DNA of 23,204 bases from Deinococcus aquatilis DSM 23025 (GCF_000378445.1 NZ_KB899756.1:1-23204), one strand, 5' to 3'; numbered from the stretch's first letter, positions 8,320 through 15,754 are shown. Numbers and translations: made by a program. The notes: generated from the sequence alone by a model not told the origin.

Positions 8320-9102
8320 ATGAACTACCCCGGAATCCTCGCCCTGACCGTCCTGACCTTGCTGCTGAGCGCCTGTGGTGGCGCTTCAGACCCTCCTGCC
8401 CCGACGCCCCCATCGCCGACGCAGCCCACGCCGACTCCTCCCTCCGGTCAGCCCGGAACGTTGCGTCCATACCACATGGTCGGCGTGGTCAAAAACTCGC
8501 TAGGCAAGCCGCTGGCTGGGGTACGCGTCGGGGCCGATAACACCTATTTCGACGGCACTGAGGTCTGGACCGTGACGGACGCCCAAGGCCGCTACGACCT
8601 CAACCTGGAAGGCACCATGGGGGCGTGGACGGCGGTGGCGCATCTGAACGTGAACTATCATGGTCAGGCCATCACCTTGACCCCTGAGGTTGACAACGCT
8701 GCCGCGTTCGGTGGAGTGGACGGCGCTGTACGCAACTTCACCCTCAAAATCACAGGCAAGTCGCCGGGCGGGGGCTACTACGGAGCGCTCGTGTACGGCT
8801 TGTTGGGCCTTTCAGTGGATGGTGACATGCCGGAATTTGGAGATGTGGAATATACGTTGACACCGGACGGCCCGCTCATCGACGGCACAGCGGGCGATCC
8901 CTTCGTTCTCAAGTGGTCGCAACTGCCGTTCGAGGTACCCCAGGGCCGCTATACCGTGACTGCCCGCTCCATTTCAGACAAAGGGCCCATCTGGGTACGG
9001 CCGCGCGGCGGCACCTACGGCTCAAGTGCCAGTCTGGACGTGGAGTACACCCCCGGCTCTGGTATGACCATCAGCTTCGAGGTGGTTCAGCCGCGCCTCT
9101 GA
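8320..9102 (+). CDS. Carboxypeptidase-regulatory-like lipoprotein (paralogue C)
   Basis: A 260-residue lipoprotein. The signal sequence ends in the lipobox LLSAC with Cys at residue 19, followed by a Pro/Thr-rich linker (about 25-48) that would tether the domain away from the membrane. The regulatory-like domain begins RPYHMVGVVKNSLGKPLAG. Later come TLTPDGPLIDGTAG and VPQGRYTVTARSIS. It is most similar to the preceding gene over its full folded length but lacks that protein's C-terminal extra domain. SD AAGGAGA precedes the ATG. No enzymatic residues are evident; a structural or binding role at the cell surface is the reasonable guess. Confidence 0.87.
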   Translation: MNYPGILALTVLTLLLSACGGASDPPAPTPPSPTQPTPTPPSGQPGTLRPYHMVGVVKNSLGKPLAGVRVGADNTYFDGTEVWTVTDAQGRYDLNLEGTMGAWTAVAHLNVNYHGQAITLTPEVDNAAAFGGVDGAVRNFTLKITGKSPGGGYYGALVYGLLGLSVDGDMPEFGDVEYTLTPDGPLIDGTAGDPFVLKWSQLPFEVPQGRYTVTARSISDKGPIWVRPRGGTYGSSASLDVEYTPGSGMTISFEVVQPRL

Positions 9103-9142
9103 ACCTGCCCCTGTGGTGCGCGGGGTTCAGCCTCACTTCTAC

Positions 9143-9168
9143 AGTGCCGCCTCTCTTGGGGCGGCACT
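9143..9168 (+). terminator. GC-rich hairpin downstream of paralogue C
   Basis: A 9-bp stem (AGTGCCGCC pairing with GGCGGCACT) with a short loop lies 40 bp after the stop codon. No T-tract follows, so termination by the intrinsic mechanism is uncertain. Confidence 0.45.
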
Positions 9169-9321
9169 ATGTGCGGTGTCCTCTGACTGTATCCAGCCAC
9201 TTCCACGGACTGCGGACACTCCCGGCGAGACTTCCACCCAGTCCTCAAGGGGTAATGCTCCAGGAAAGCCTTAAAGAAGCACCCGCCCGCTTGCGAAGGT
9301 GAGACATTCTGGAGGGAAAGT

Positions 9322-9600
9322 ATGGGGAAAAATTGGCCGACGTACACCAAGGAGCAGATCGTCCTGGCGGTACTGGGCGGTCAGATCAGCGTGGCGGAAA
9401 CTGCCCGGCAGCACCGTGTCAACGAGAGCCTGATTCACACCTGGAAAGCTCAGTTCTTGGAGGCGGGCACGGCCCACCTCGCAGGTGATCGCCAGGGCGA
9501 CCGACATACAGAGCTGGAATACGAGAACGAACGGCTCAAGGTTCTGGTGGGCGAGAAGGAATTGGCCCTTCAGATCGCAAAAAAAGTTCGGGGTCTCTGA
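9322..9600 (+). CDS. IS3-family transposase OrfA
   Basis: This 92-residue protein has a helix-turn-helix (GGQISVAETARQHRVNESLI) followed by a leucine-zipper-like helix (ELEYENERLKVLVGEKEL), the normal layout of IS3 OrfA. SD GGAGGGAAAG precedes the ATG. A run of seven A at 9579-9585 lies at the end of the frame in phase for -1 slippage, and the -1 frame enters the OrfB-like sequence. It is a different element from the IS3-type piece at the window start. OrfA looks intact, but the element cannot move on its own because OrfB is cut off. Confidence 0.82.
   Translation: MGKNWPTYTKEQIVLAVLGGQISVAETARQHRVNESLIHTWKAQFLEAGTAHLAGDRQGDRHTELEYENERLKVLVGEKELALQIAKKVRGL
9579..9585 (+). other. A7 slippery sequence for -1 programmed frameshift (OrfA to OrfB)
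   Basis: Seven consecutive A residues read as GCA AAA AAA in the OrfA frame. A one-base slip back opens the frame SGSLSLAQLLKLHEEF, which is the OrfB-like sequence. IS3 elements are known to make their OrfAB transposase this way. Confidence 0.65.
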
Positions 9601-9784
9601 GTCTGGCTCAGCTCCTCAAACTGCACGAGGAGTTTCGCAGAAACCATCCGCATCTGAGTCTGGCCTGCTTCGCGGGCGAAGCAGGTGTCCCTACCTGGAA
9701 GCTGCGCGATGCCCGCCAGCAAGCAGGGGGGGAAGAGCGGCAACAGGCCCGGGCCGCCCTCTGCTTCTGGAGGTTCATCGGCGC
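9586..9784 (+). pseudogene. IS3-family OrfB, N-terminal fragment only
   Basis: In the -1 frame after the A-run the sequence reads LAQLLKLHEEFRRNHPHLSL and then GEAGVPTWKLRDARQQ, an OrfB-type N-terminus. Recognisable similarity ends near ERQQARAALC (about 9763), before the RNase H-like DDE core. Promoter module D begins at 9785, so the transposase is cut off and replaced by the next promoter-gene unit within about 20 bp. Confidence 0.65.
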
Positions 9785-9818
9785 CACCATCGGCCCATCA
9801 TCCGCGTGCTCCTACGCT
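9785..9818 (+). promoter_or_regulatory. Shared 34-bp promoter module, copy D
   Basis: CACCATC, then GGCC, then CATCATC, a 10-bp spacer and TACGCT. The box and core heptamers are identical to copy A, whose gene is the closest paralogue of gene D. The leader is about 40 nt with a strong SD. Confidence 0.88.
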
Positions 9819-9864
9819 CCAGTCACTGAAGGCGGCGCGTCCACAGCTGCCCAGGAGGAACGAC

Positions 9865-10647
9865 ATGAAGAATGCGAAACTGCTGCTGCTCGCCCTGGCC
9901 GTCACCACCCTCTCCGCTTGCGGAGGCGGCGTCACTCCCTCCCAGCCCGGCCCCACCCCGCCCAGTACAGGGCAGCCCGCTCCGATCCCGCCCTCCCCTC
10001 AACCCCCTGTGCCCGGCACATTCACCCCATACGTCATGAACGGTACGGTTCGCACCGAGGCTGGTGAGCCTCTCGCCGGTGTGGAGGTCTTCGCCGACCA
10101 CACCGCCTTCTACAACATGAACGCGCTTGGCAAGACTGACACCCAGGGCCGCTACCGTATCGCCCTGGCCCACCAGCCCGGCACCTGGGCGGCGGGCGGG
10201 TATCTGCGTCTGAGCTTCGGTGGACAGACGTACGAGGTGCGCCTGAGTCCGGACAACGACACGCCCTTCGACGGCGCGCAGGGCGCAGTGCGAGACTTCA
10301 CGCTCAGTGCCGATGACCTGCCCTCGGGCAAGGTGAACCCCTATGTCGCGCATTCCGCCGTGGAGCTCGACTACGACTCTCTCGAGTTCACCTTCACGCC
10401 TGACGGACCCAATATCATGGGCAGCACCACCCCCTTTACCCGCCCCTTCACCGACGGCTCCGGCGTCCTGGACGTGCCCATTGGGCGTTACTTCGTGAGC
10501 GCCACTCACCTCCTGAACGGCGTCAAGGAACAGTTTCTCCTGAGTTCTGCGGATCAGAAGACCTTCGCGCCCAGGGTACTCGCCATGTTCCACAACGAGG
10601 GCGACCGTTACGGCAACACGATGGAGCTCTACCTCAAGAACCCCTGA
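9865..10647 (+). CDS. Carboxypeptidase-regulatory-like lipoprotein (paralogue D)
   Basis: A 260-residue lipoprotein. The signal sequence ends in LSAC (Cys at 18), then a Pro-rich linker rich in PPS/PQP repeats (about 22-50). The folded part begins TPYVMNGTVRTEAGEPLAG and matches the C-terminal two thirds of paralogue A nearly position by position (EVFADHTAFYNMNALGKTD, VELDYDSLEFTFTPDGPN, HLLNGVKEQFLLSS). Paralogue A has a signal peptide plus a beta-rich domain where this protein has the lipid anchor and linker, so the same module is presented in two ways. The ATG at 9865 follows AGGAGGAA; in-frame starts further upstream lie in IS remnant DNA and are rejected. Function unknown. Confidence 0.87.
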   Translation: MKNAKLLLLALAVTTLSACGGGVTPSQPGPTPPSTGQPAPIPPSPQPPVPGTFTPYVMNGTVRTEAGEPLAGVEVFADHTAFYNMNALGKTDTQGRYRIALAHQPGTWAAGGYLRLSFGGQTYEVRLSPDNDTPFDGAQGAVRDFTLSADDLPSGKVNPYVAHSAVELDYDSLEFTFTPDGPNIMGSTTPFTRPFTDGSGVLDVPIGRYFVSATHLLNGVKEQFLLSSADQKTFAPRVLAMFHNEGDRYGNTMELYLKNP

Positions 10648-10664
10648 ACGCCTCCTCCCCCTCA

Positions 10665-10692
10665 GGCCGCCTTCGCCAGGCGGCCCTTTCTG
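10665..10692 (+). terminator. Intrinsic terminator after paralogue D
   Basis: A perfect 7-bp stem (GGCCGCC with GGCGGCC) around a 7-nt loop is followed by CTTTCTGTT. It lies 18 bp after the stop codon. Confidence 0.75.
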
Positions 10693-10717
10693 TTGTCTGC
10701 CGTCCCGGCCATGCCCC

Positions 10718-10751
10718 CACCATCCGGCCATCATTCTCCCTGCGTCACCCT
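10718..10751 (+). promoter_or_regulatory. Shared 34-bp promoter module, copy E (leaderless)
   Basis: CACCATC, then CGGC, then CATCATT, a 10-bp spacer and CACCCT at the -10 position. The ATG at 10758 begins 6 bp after the hexamer, which is where transcription should start, and no SD is present. A leaderless mRNA is predicted. Confidence 0.8.
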
Positions 10752-10757
10752 GAAGCC

Positions 10758-12869
10758 ATGAAGACCACTTGGACGTTACCCCTGGCCCTCCTCGGAACTG
10801 CCCTGCTCGCCTCCCCCGCCCTAGCTGCCGGGCCGTGGGTGTCGCTGAGCGACCAGACTGTCCTGCACCCCTTGGACAAGATGCGCGCGGAAGTTGCTGA
10901 ACAGCGCACTGGGGCCTGTAAGCCCGCAGTGCGCGATTACAAGACGCCCGGCCTCGCGCCCGCCGCTGGCCTGGACATCGACGAGGCGATCGCGTCGCTG
11001 GAGAAGATGCTCGCCGCCCTCAAGCCCGGCGATCCCTCCCGCCCGGCCGTGGAACAGTCGCTGAAACAGCTGCGCGAACTCAAGGAGAAGGGCACCAAGG
11101 TCTTGGCCCTGCCCGTCCGCCACGAGAAGGGGGCAATGACCTTCGAGGCCGCTCTCAAGACGGCGGAGACACTGGTCGGTACAGCGGGCCGGAAAGCCAC
11201 CGAGGGCACGTCCTCGGATGTGGCGGCGGCGCTCTCCGTGAAGAGCCCACGCGCGGCCCTGGCCCTGCTTCTTGCCAGGCACCGTGCCAAGCTCAAAGAC
11301 GCCATGACACTGGTCAATCTCGCGGGCGTGCTCACGCTCGCGGGCCTGCCCCGTGAGGCCATTGCGGTGCTGGACCGAGCAGCGGAACTGGGCGGCACAC
11401 TGCCCGCACCCGGCGGCGTGCCCGGCCAGGCCATCGCGTTGACCAACCGGGGCCACGCCTTCTTGGGGCTGGGCCGCTGGAGCGAGGCGCAGGCTCCTCT
11501 CAAACAGGCGCTGGCGCTTGCCCCTGACCTCTCTGAAGCCCGCATGAACCTCTCCAAGGCCCTGCTGTGCAGCGGCGATGTCGCTGGCGCAACCAAAGAA
11601 CTGCGTGCCGCCCTGCGGCGCACGCCCGCACCCGAGTCGCAGGACATCATCCTCAAGGAAAAGACGCCGGGACGTCACGGCGACGGCGTGGGGCCACGCG
11701 AGCAGTCCCCGACCCGCCGTCCATCGGCGGCGCTCTTCGACCTGTCGCGCGGCGCGGCGTTCGAGCTGCCGCAGCTCAAGCTGCCCAGGAACCGCCGTGA
11801 AGCCATTGTCCTGCACCCGCAATATGAGGCACTGGAACGGCAGGGGCGCGCCATTCTGCGCGACCTAGGGGAGCGGGCCACTGCGGTCAACCTCTCGCAG
11901 GTGCTTGATCCCGGCGAGCTCCGCTGGTTCAAACTGGTGAACGGGGCCATCAGCACCTCCATCTTCGATCCAGAAGTCTGGCCCGCGCACAAAGCCGCAT
12001 ACGACGCCCACTACGTGCTCGACAAGGCGTGGCGTCCGCTGGCCGATCAGCGCAACAAGACGCTGGAAACGCGGCTGCATGCCCTGCCGCTTGGACACAC
12101 CTGCGCAGACGTAGACGCCGTGTACGACGACGTGTATCAGACCTATATGGACGCCCTGCGGCCCTACCTGAAGGGGCAAGAGCAGGCGATGGCGCGGTAC
12201 GTCTCGGCGCGCGTCAAGTTTGAAACCGCGCTCGCGGCCAATCTTCCCGATCCAGCGGTGCGCGCCGCCAAGCGGGCGCAAATTGAGGCGTCGGCCAAGG
12301 CTATGTTTTACGGTCCGGTCGTGTACGGAGGGGTCTTTTTCAGCGAGGTGCCGAAGCTGTTCTGCACCGGACAGACCCTGCCGGGCGTCCCCCTCGACCT
12401 CGCCGAACTGCCCACCCTCGACGCCGATCCCTGCGGCGGGGTGTTCTCGGGGGCCAAGGTGAAGTCCAAGGTGCCTTCCGCTGGCCTCAAAGCGCAGGGG
12501 CTGGGCCTGAGCTTTTCGCTGAGCTGCAAGAAGATCGACATCGAACTCTCCACGTCCTCACTGTTAGGTACCGACTGGCTGGGTGGCTTCGCCTCGGCAA
12601 GTCTCGACTGGAACGGCAACGCCACCCTCTTCACGGGCGTCAAAGCCGAACTCAAGCTGCCCAAGGGCGTGCCCGTCACGGGCGGAGTTGGGGCCAAGGA
12701 GGGCATCTACATCAAATTCGGCAAGGACGGCATTCAGGACGCCGGAATGCGCGTCGAACTCAAGGGTTCACTGGGAGCAGGACCCGACGCCAGCACTGGC
12801 CTGTGGGAGGGCAAGATCGAGCAGGAATTCGGCATCGCGGCCGCCGCCTCTTACTGGACCGGCAACTGA
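10758..12869 (+). CDS. Exported TPR protein with large uncharacterised C-terminal region
   Basis: A 703-residue protein with a clear signal peptide (about 1-23, LLASPALA before AGPW). Residues about 60-130 are helical and charged. Around 180-295 there are TPR-type helix pairs (ALTNRGHAFLGLGRWSEAQA, then LSEARMNLSKALLCSGDVAG). A basic, Pro-rich linker (about 300-330) leads to a helical domain. The last 130 residues or so are Gly/Ser/Lys-rich and beta-like (SASLDWNGNATLFTGVKAEL). Cysteines are sparse and lie mostly in the C-terminal half. TPRs imply protein-protein contacts, here outside the cytoplasm. I do not recognise the C-terminal domain. The start is fixed by the promoter and signal peptide. 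Confidence 0.85.
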   Translation: MKTTWTLPLALLGTALLASPALAAGPWVSLSDQTVLHPLDKMRAEVAEQRTGACKPAVRDYKTPGLAPAAGLDIDEAIASLEKMLAALKPGDPSRPAVEQSLKQLRELKEKGTKVLALPVRHEKGAMTFEAALKTAETLVGTAGRKATEGTSSDVAAALSVKSPRAALALLLARHRAKLKDAMTLVNLAGVLTLAGLPREAIAVLDRAAELGGTLPAPGGVPGQAIALTNRGHAFLGLGRWSEAQAPLKQALALAPDLSEARMNLSKALLCSGDVAGATKELRAALRRTPAPESQDIILKEKTPGRHGDGVGPREQSPTRRPSAALFDLSRGAAFELPQLKLPRNRREAIVLHPQYEALERQGRAILRDLGERATAVNLSQVLDPGELRWFKLVNGAISTSIFDPEVWPAHKAAYDAHYVLDKAWRPLADQRNKTLETRLHALPLGHTCADVDAVYDDVYQTYMDALRPYLKGQEQAMARYVSARVKFETALAANLPDPAVRAAKRAQIEASAKAMFYGPVVYGGVFFSEVPKLFCTGQTLPGVPLDLAELPTLDADPCGGVFSGAKVKSKVPSAGLKAQGLGLSFSLSCKKIDIELSTSSLLGTDWLGGFASASLDWNGNATLFTGVKAELKLPKGVPVTGGVGAKEGIYIKFGKDGIQDAGMRVELKGSLGAGPDASTGLWEGKIEQEFGIAAAASYWTGN

Positions 12870-12887
12870 GACTAGGCCATGTGAAGT

Positions 12888-12925
12888 GGGGAGGTGCCGA
12901 CGCGCTCGGGCCTCCCCTTTCTCTG
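12888..12925 (+). terminator. Intrinsic terminator after the TPR gene
   Basis: A stem of GGGGAGG with CCTCCCC, extended by CCGA with TCGG, is followed by TTTCTCTGT. It lies about 20 bp after the stop codon. Confidence 0.8.
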
Positions 12926-12931
12926 TCAGCC

Positions 12932-12965
12932 CACCATGCCCCCATCATCCACACCTTCCTAAGGT
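12932..12965 (+). promoter_or_regulatory. Shared 34-bp promoter module, copy F
   Basis: CACCATG, then CCCC, then CATCATC, a 10-bp spacer and TAAGGT. It starts directly after the terminator of the preceding gene. The leader is about 35 nt with CAGGAGA before the ATG. Confidence 0.86.
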
Positions 12966-13006
12966 AGGCGCAGCTCACAGGCCTCAGCGGCCACCCAGGA
13001 GATCCC

Positions 13007-14002
13007 ATGAAGAAGACCGTTCGTATCATCTTGCCCGTGTTGGCCGCCCTCACCCTCGCCCAGGCCGCACAGGCCACCACCCCCACCCGCGTGGTTCAGG
13101 GCACCACCCAGTTGGAGGGTGAGGTCGCCAAGCTCGGCGAGACCTTCACTCTGGGCAAGCAGAGCCCGCTGAACTTCACGCTACTGAAGGCCGAGTACAG
13201 CGTGGCCCGCGTGGTGATCGGCAACACGGTGTATTCCCCCAAGGCCGCCGAGAAGCTGCTGCTCCTGCACTTCGCGGTTCACAACCCGCAGAGGCGCGAC
13301 GTGCGCTACTACTGGCCCGACCTGAAGTTCACGGCGGTAGATGCCCAGGATCGCAACCACCCCTATGCCCAGGCGGTGGCCCGTGACGGCACCACCGAGC
13401 GCCTGGAGATCAACCTCAAGCCAGCCCAGAAAGTCAACGTCCTGGCCGTCATCCGCGTGCCTGCCGGGGGAGGCGTGCCCAAGCTGCTGGTGCAGCGCGA
13501 GGCGGCCCTGCTGCGCTACGACCTGCGCGGCCAGGTGCAGCCCCTCCCCAAGGCGGTGGCCGACCCTGCCGACACCAGCGGCGCGACTCCGCTGATGCAG
13601 GTGCCCGCCGCCCTGAAGAACTTCAATCCACTCGAGCGCTTCGACGTGCGGCTTGACGACGTAAAGTTCACGGGGGAAGCCCTGAACGGGAAGGCTCCCG
13701 CTGCCGGGCAGCGCTACCTGAGCGCCGTTTTCACGCTCCGCAACATGGAGCCGGGCGGCGGGCGCTACGCCTGGTCGGACTTCAAGCTCGTGTTGAGAGA
13801 CGCGGACGGCGAGCGCGTGGAGTACAACGGCCTGCTGCTCAAGGCCAGCCGGGATGAGACGGCGGGCGGGACGCTGGGGGCAGGCGAGGAGGTTCGGGTG
13901 CGCTTCTTCTTCGCCCTTCCCGCGAATGTGAACGGTCAGGCCCTGACGCTGGCCGACGGGACAGGCCGCGCCTACGTGTACGACGTGAGCGGTGTGCGCT
14001 GA
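13007..14002 (+). CDS. Exported protein with two tandem DUF4352-like domains
   Basis: A 331-residue protein with a signal peptide (about 1-23, ALTLAQAAQA before TTPT). Two halves share the same pattern: a strand with F-x-L-x-x-A/V, then LLLLHFAVHNPQ or YLSAVFTLRNME, then YYWPDLKF or YAWSDFKL, and a C-terminal strand set ending LLRYDLRG or AYVYDVSG. This is the immunoglobulin-like layout of the DUF4352/telomeric-repeat-factor-like family of exported bacterial proteins. The duplicated build is seen in the sequence; the family name is my recognition from pattern. No catalytic residues are evident. The start is supported by an SD and the promoter module upstream. Confidence 0.83.
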   Translation: MKKTVRIILPVLAALTLAQAAQATTPTRVVQGTTQLEGEVAKLGETFTLGKQSPLNFTLLKAEYSVARVVIGNTVYSPKAAEKLLLLHFAVHNPQRRDVRYYWPDLKFTAVDAQDRNHPYAQAVARDGTTERLEINLKPAQKVNVLAVIRVPAGGGVPKLLVQREAALLRYDLRGQVQPLPKAVADPADTSGATPLMQVPAALKNFNPLERFDVRLDDVKFTGEALNGKAPAAGQRYLSAVFTLRNMEPGGGRYAWSDFKLVLRDADGERVEYNGLLLKASRDETAGGTLGAGEEVRVRFFFALPANVNGQALTLADGTGRAYVYDVSGVR

Positions 14003-14029
14003 GTCAGGGGACGCGGTATTCACAGAAAG

Positions 14030-14062
14030 GAGACGGGAGCTGCGGCCCCCGTCTCTTTCATT
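14030..14062 (+). terminator. Terminator between convergent genes
   Basis: Stem GAGACGGG with CCCGTCTC, followed by TTTCATTT on the plus strand; on the minus strand the hairpin is followed by CTTTCTGTG. It lies between the converging DUF4352-like gene and the small membrane gene and may serve both. Confidence 0.75.
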
Positions 14063-14288
14063 TGGCGCTTCCCGGAAAACCAGAAGGACGCTGGCTGTCC
14101 CGCCAGAAGCACCAGAGAGACACCACCCAGACGCCCAGGCCCAGCGCCCCACACAGCCCCGTGCCCCAGCCGGGCCAATCGATCCCCACACCGTACAGCG
14201 CCAGCAGCACGAGCAGGAAGCCCAGGCCGAAGCGGTTGAGAAAGACAGCGCCCAGGGCGCGGAGGGTCAGGTCGATCAGGGCGTCCAT
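14058..14288 (-). CDS. Small two-helix membrane protein, leaderless
   Basis: A 76-residue hydrophobic protein with two predicted membrane helices (GLGFLLVLLALYGVGIDW and GTGLCGALGLGVWVVSLWCF) and a charged C-terminus. No SD precedes the ATG at 14288; instead TAGCGT ends exactly 6 bp upstream, with a diverged copy of the regulon box above it, predicting a leaderless mRNA. An overlapping 107-residue frame on the same strand is rejected as its composition is not protein-like. No family is recognised. Sharing the promoter module is the best evidence that it is a real gene. Confidence 0.7.
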   Translation of the reverse strand: MDALIDLTLRALGAVFLNRFGLGFLLVLLALYGVGIDWPGWGTGLCGALGLGVWVVSLWCFWRDSQRPSGFPGSAK

Positions 14289-14294
14289 GGGGGC

Positions 14295-14328
14295 ACGCTA
14301 GCAGCGGCTGGATGATTGCAGCGTGATG
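14295..14328 (-). promoter_or_regulatory. Shared 34-bp promoter module, copy J (degenerate first heptamer, leaderless)
   Basis: On the minus strand: CATCACG, CTGC, AATCATC, a 10-bp spacer and TAGCGT, then 6 bp to the ATG. The first heptamer is the weakest of the ten copies, while the second heptamer, spacing and -10 fit. Confidence 0.6.
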
Positions 14329-14339
14329 CTCGGGGGCAG

Positions 14340-14370
14340 GCAAAAAGCCCAGATTTGCAAATCTGGGCTT
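14340..14370 (-). terminator. Intrinsic terminator of paralogue G
   Basis: A perfect 26-bp palindrome at 14345-14370 (arms AAGCCCAGATTTG and its complement) is followed on the minus strand by TTTTT. It lies 25 bp after the stop codon of the gene ending at 14396. Confidence 0.88.
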
Positions 14371-14395
14371 GCGCCAAGCGGTAGAGATGGCCGGT

Positions 14396-15088
14396 TCAGG
14401 GCAACCTGGTATTGAACGAGAGCCGAACCCCGTACAGGCCGTCTTTGAACGTGTTCACGGCCGAGGTCGCCCACGCCTCGCTGCCCTGGGCCTGAACCAG
14501 CACGGACTGGCCGCCTTTCAACTTCGCGGTCATGCGGTAGCGGCCCAGCGGGACGTCCTTCACCACCGACGTCTCAGGACGGATGATCAGAACCTTCCCT
14601 TGGCTGCCGTCGATCAGTGGGCCCTCGGGGGTCAGGGTGACGATCAGGTCCCCGTAGGCGATGCCGTCGCCGTGGAAGACGTTCATTTGCTCTCCCAGCA
14701 CGCCGCCCTCATGCGGGCCGCTGAGCTTCCAGATGAAATCGCGCACCGCGCCCACCGAGCCCTGAAAGGCGGCCTTGTCGTTCGGGTAGAGGGTCATGCG
14801 GAAACGCTCGCCGTGATAGTCGCGTTCTAACGTTGCACCGGGCCGCCAGGTGCCGACGTCATGGGGTAGTTCGATGCGGTAGCGACCCCTGGCATCGGTT
14901 TTGGTCACCACATTCATGTCGTAGTACACCGTGTTGTCGGCGAAGACCTCCACGCCTGGTACGGGCTGGCCCTGAGCGTTCTTCACCACACCCGTCATGA
15001 CGTAGGGCGTGGGTTTGCTTGTAGCCCCGAAGGCAAGGCTTCCGGTGGTGCCAGCGATAAGTAGGGCCAAAATCGTTGCGTTTTTCAT
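14396..15088 (-). CDS. Exported carboxypeptidase-regulatory-like protein (paralogue G)
   Basis: A 230-residue protein with a signal peptide (about 1-22, GTTGSLAFGA before TSKP). The regulatory-like domain begins TPYVMTGVVKNAQGQPVPG. The body mixes features of the other paralogues: EVFADNTVYYDMN as in A/D, GERFRMTLYPNDKAAFQG as in B/C, then LTPEGPLIDGSQG and DVPLGRYRMTAKLKGG. ATG at 15088 is chosen over the in-frame ATG at 15220 because GAGGAGGAAG sits just before it, a signal peptide follows, and the promoter module lies between the two candidates. It has no lipobox, so it is predicted to be secreted rather than anchored. Function unknown. Confidence 0.86.
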   Translation of the reverse strand: MKNATILALLIAGTTGSLAFGATSKPTPYVMTGVVKNAQGQPVPGVEVFADNTVYYDMNVVTKTDARGRYRIELPHDVGTWRPGATLERDYHGERFRMTLYPNDKAAFQGSVGAVRDFIWKLSGPHEGGVLGEQMNVFHGDGIAYGDLIVTLTPEGPLIDGSQGKVLIIRPETSVVKDVPLGRYRMTAKLKGGQSVLVQAQGSEAWATSAVNTFKDGLYGVRLSFNTRLP

Positions 15089-15137
15089 TGCTTCCTCCTC
15101 AAGAACGCCCGCTGCCGGGTCGTCTGTTGATGGGGAG

Positions 15138-15171
15138 AGCGTAGAAGGAAGGTGATGATGGGCGGATGGTG
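15138..15171 (-). promoter_or_regulatory. Shared 34-bp promoter module, copy G
   Basis: On the minus strand: CACCATC, CGCC, CATCATC, a 10-bp spacer and TACGCT. The leader is about 43 nt with a strong SD. Confidence 0.88.
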
Positions 15172-15274
15172 GGTCACTCCTTCGGTCCGGTCTCCTCGAC
15201 GCGGCGCATTGGTCTGTCAAGAAGAGTGGCCGGGAAGGGTGATGCCTGTCCCAGCCACGCTCCCGACCTGATGC

Positions 15275-15748
15275 TCAGTACAACTTGTCTCCAAATTCGC
15301 TGAGTTCGTCAAGATAGGCGTCAAACCACGCCTTGAAGTTGGCTTTCGTGTACCCGCCCGTGAGCGTGTAAGAGGCGTCCAGGTACACCCCGTCCTTGTC
15401 CTCGTAGGCCTGGCTGTACCACTCGGCATTCCAGCCCGCCAGAACCTTGGCAAGCCCATTCCTATCCTTGGGGAACTCGAAGCCGTTGCTGGCAGTCGCG
15501 CGGGTGCACAGGCCGTCCTTGCACCCGCTGAAATAGAGATACACGGGGTCGCCATTTACCTTGAGGGCGATGGACGGCGGGGTCTTAGTGTCACCGGGCC
15601 TGAGTTCCGGCTTATAGCCCGCGTCGCTGAGTGCCTTGACCATGGACGCGGGCTTGGCGTCGAGAATCTCCGCCATAGCGGCGTGGGCCGAGGGCAGAGC
15701 ACTGAGGACGAGGGCGGTGAGGGACAGGGCCACAGGGTTTCGTTTCAT
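15275..15748 (-). CDS. Exported YbjN-like protein, leaderless
   Basis: A 157-residue protein with a signal peptide (about 1-23, LSALPSAHA before AMAE). The mature part matches the YbjN layout: an N-terminal helix with MVKALSDAGYKPEL, a strand pair with VYLYFSGCKDGLCTRAT containing two conserved cysteines, a LAGWNAEWYSQAYEDKDG segment and a C-terminal helix around FKAWFDAYLDEL. YbjN proteins are sensory or chaperone-like in fold and have no defined activity; exported versions are common in Gram-negatives. No SD is present; CACACT lies 6 bp upstream of the ATG, so a leaderless mRNA is predicted. The two cysteines could form a disulfide outside the cytoplasm (inference). Confidence 0.82.
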   Translation of the reverse strand: MKRNPVALSLTALVLSALPSAHAAMAEILDAKPASMVKALSDAGYKPELRPGDTKTPPSIALKVNGDPVYLYFSGCKDGLCTRATASNGFEFPKDRNGLAKVLAGWNAEWYSQAYEDKDGVYLDASYTLTGGYTKANFKAWFDAYLDELSEFGDKLY

Positions 15749-15754
15749 GCCCGG

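Noticed and set aside
8320..9102. Reading the exported cluster as a secreted peptidase operon
   Set aside because: The carboxypeptidase-regulatory-like domain is the non-catalytic accessory fold; no zinc-peptidase HxxE-type catalytic domain is present in any of the five proteins.
10821..11822. Minus-strand 333-codon frame opposite the TPR gene
   Set aside because: Low-complexity Arg/Gly/Gln composition and no SD; the plus strand has a signal peptide, TPRs, promoter and terminator.
13181..14191. Minus-strand 336-codon frame opposite the DUF4352-like gene
   Set aside because: It is a shadow frame; it runs across a convergent terminator hairpin and has no start signals.
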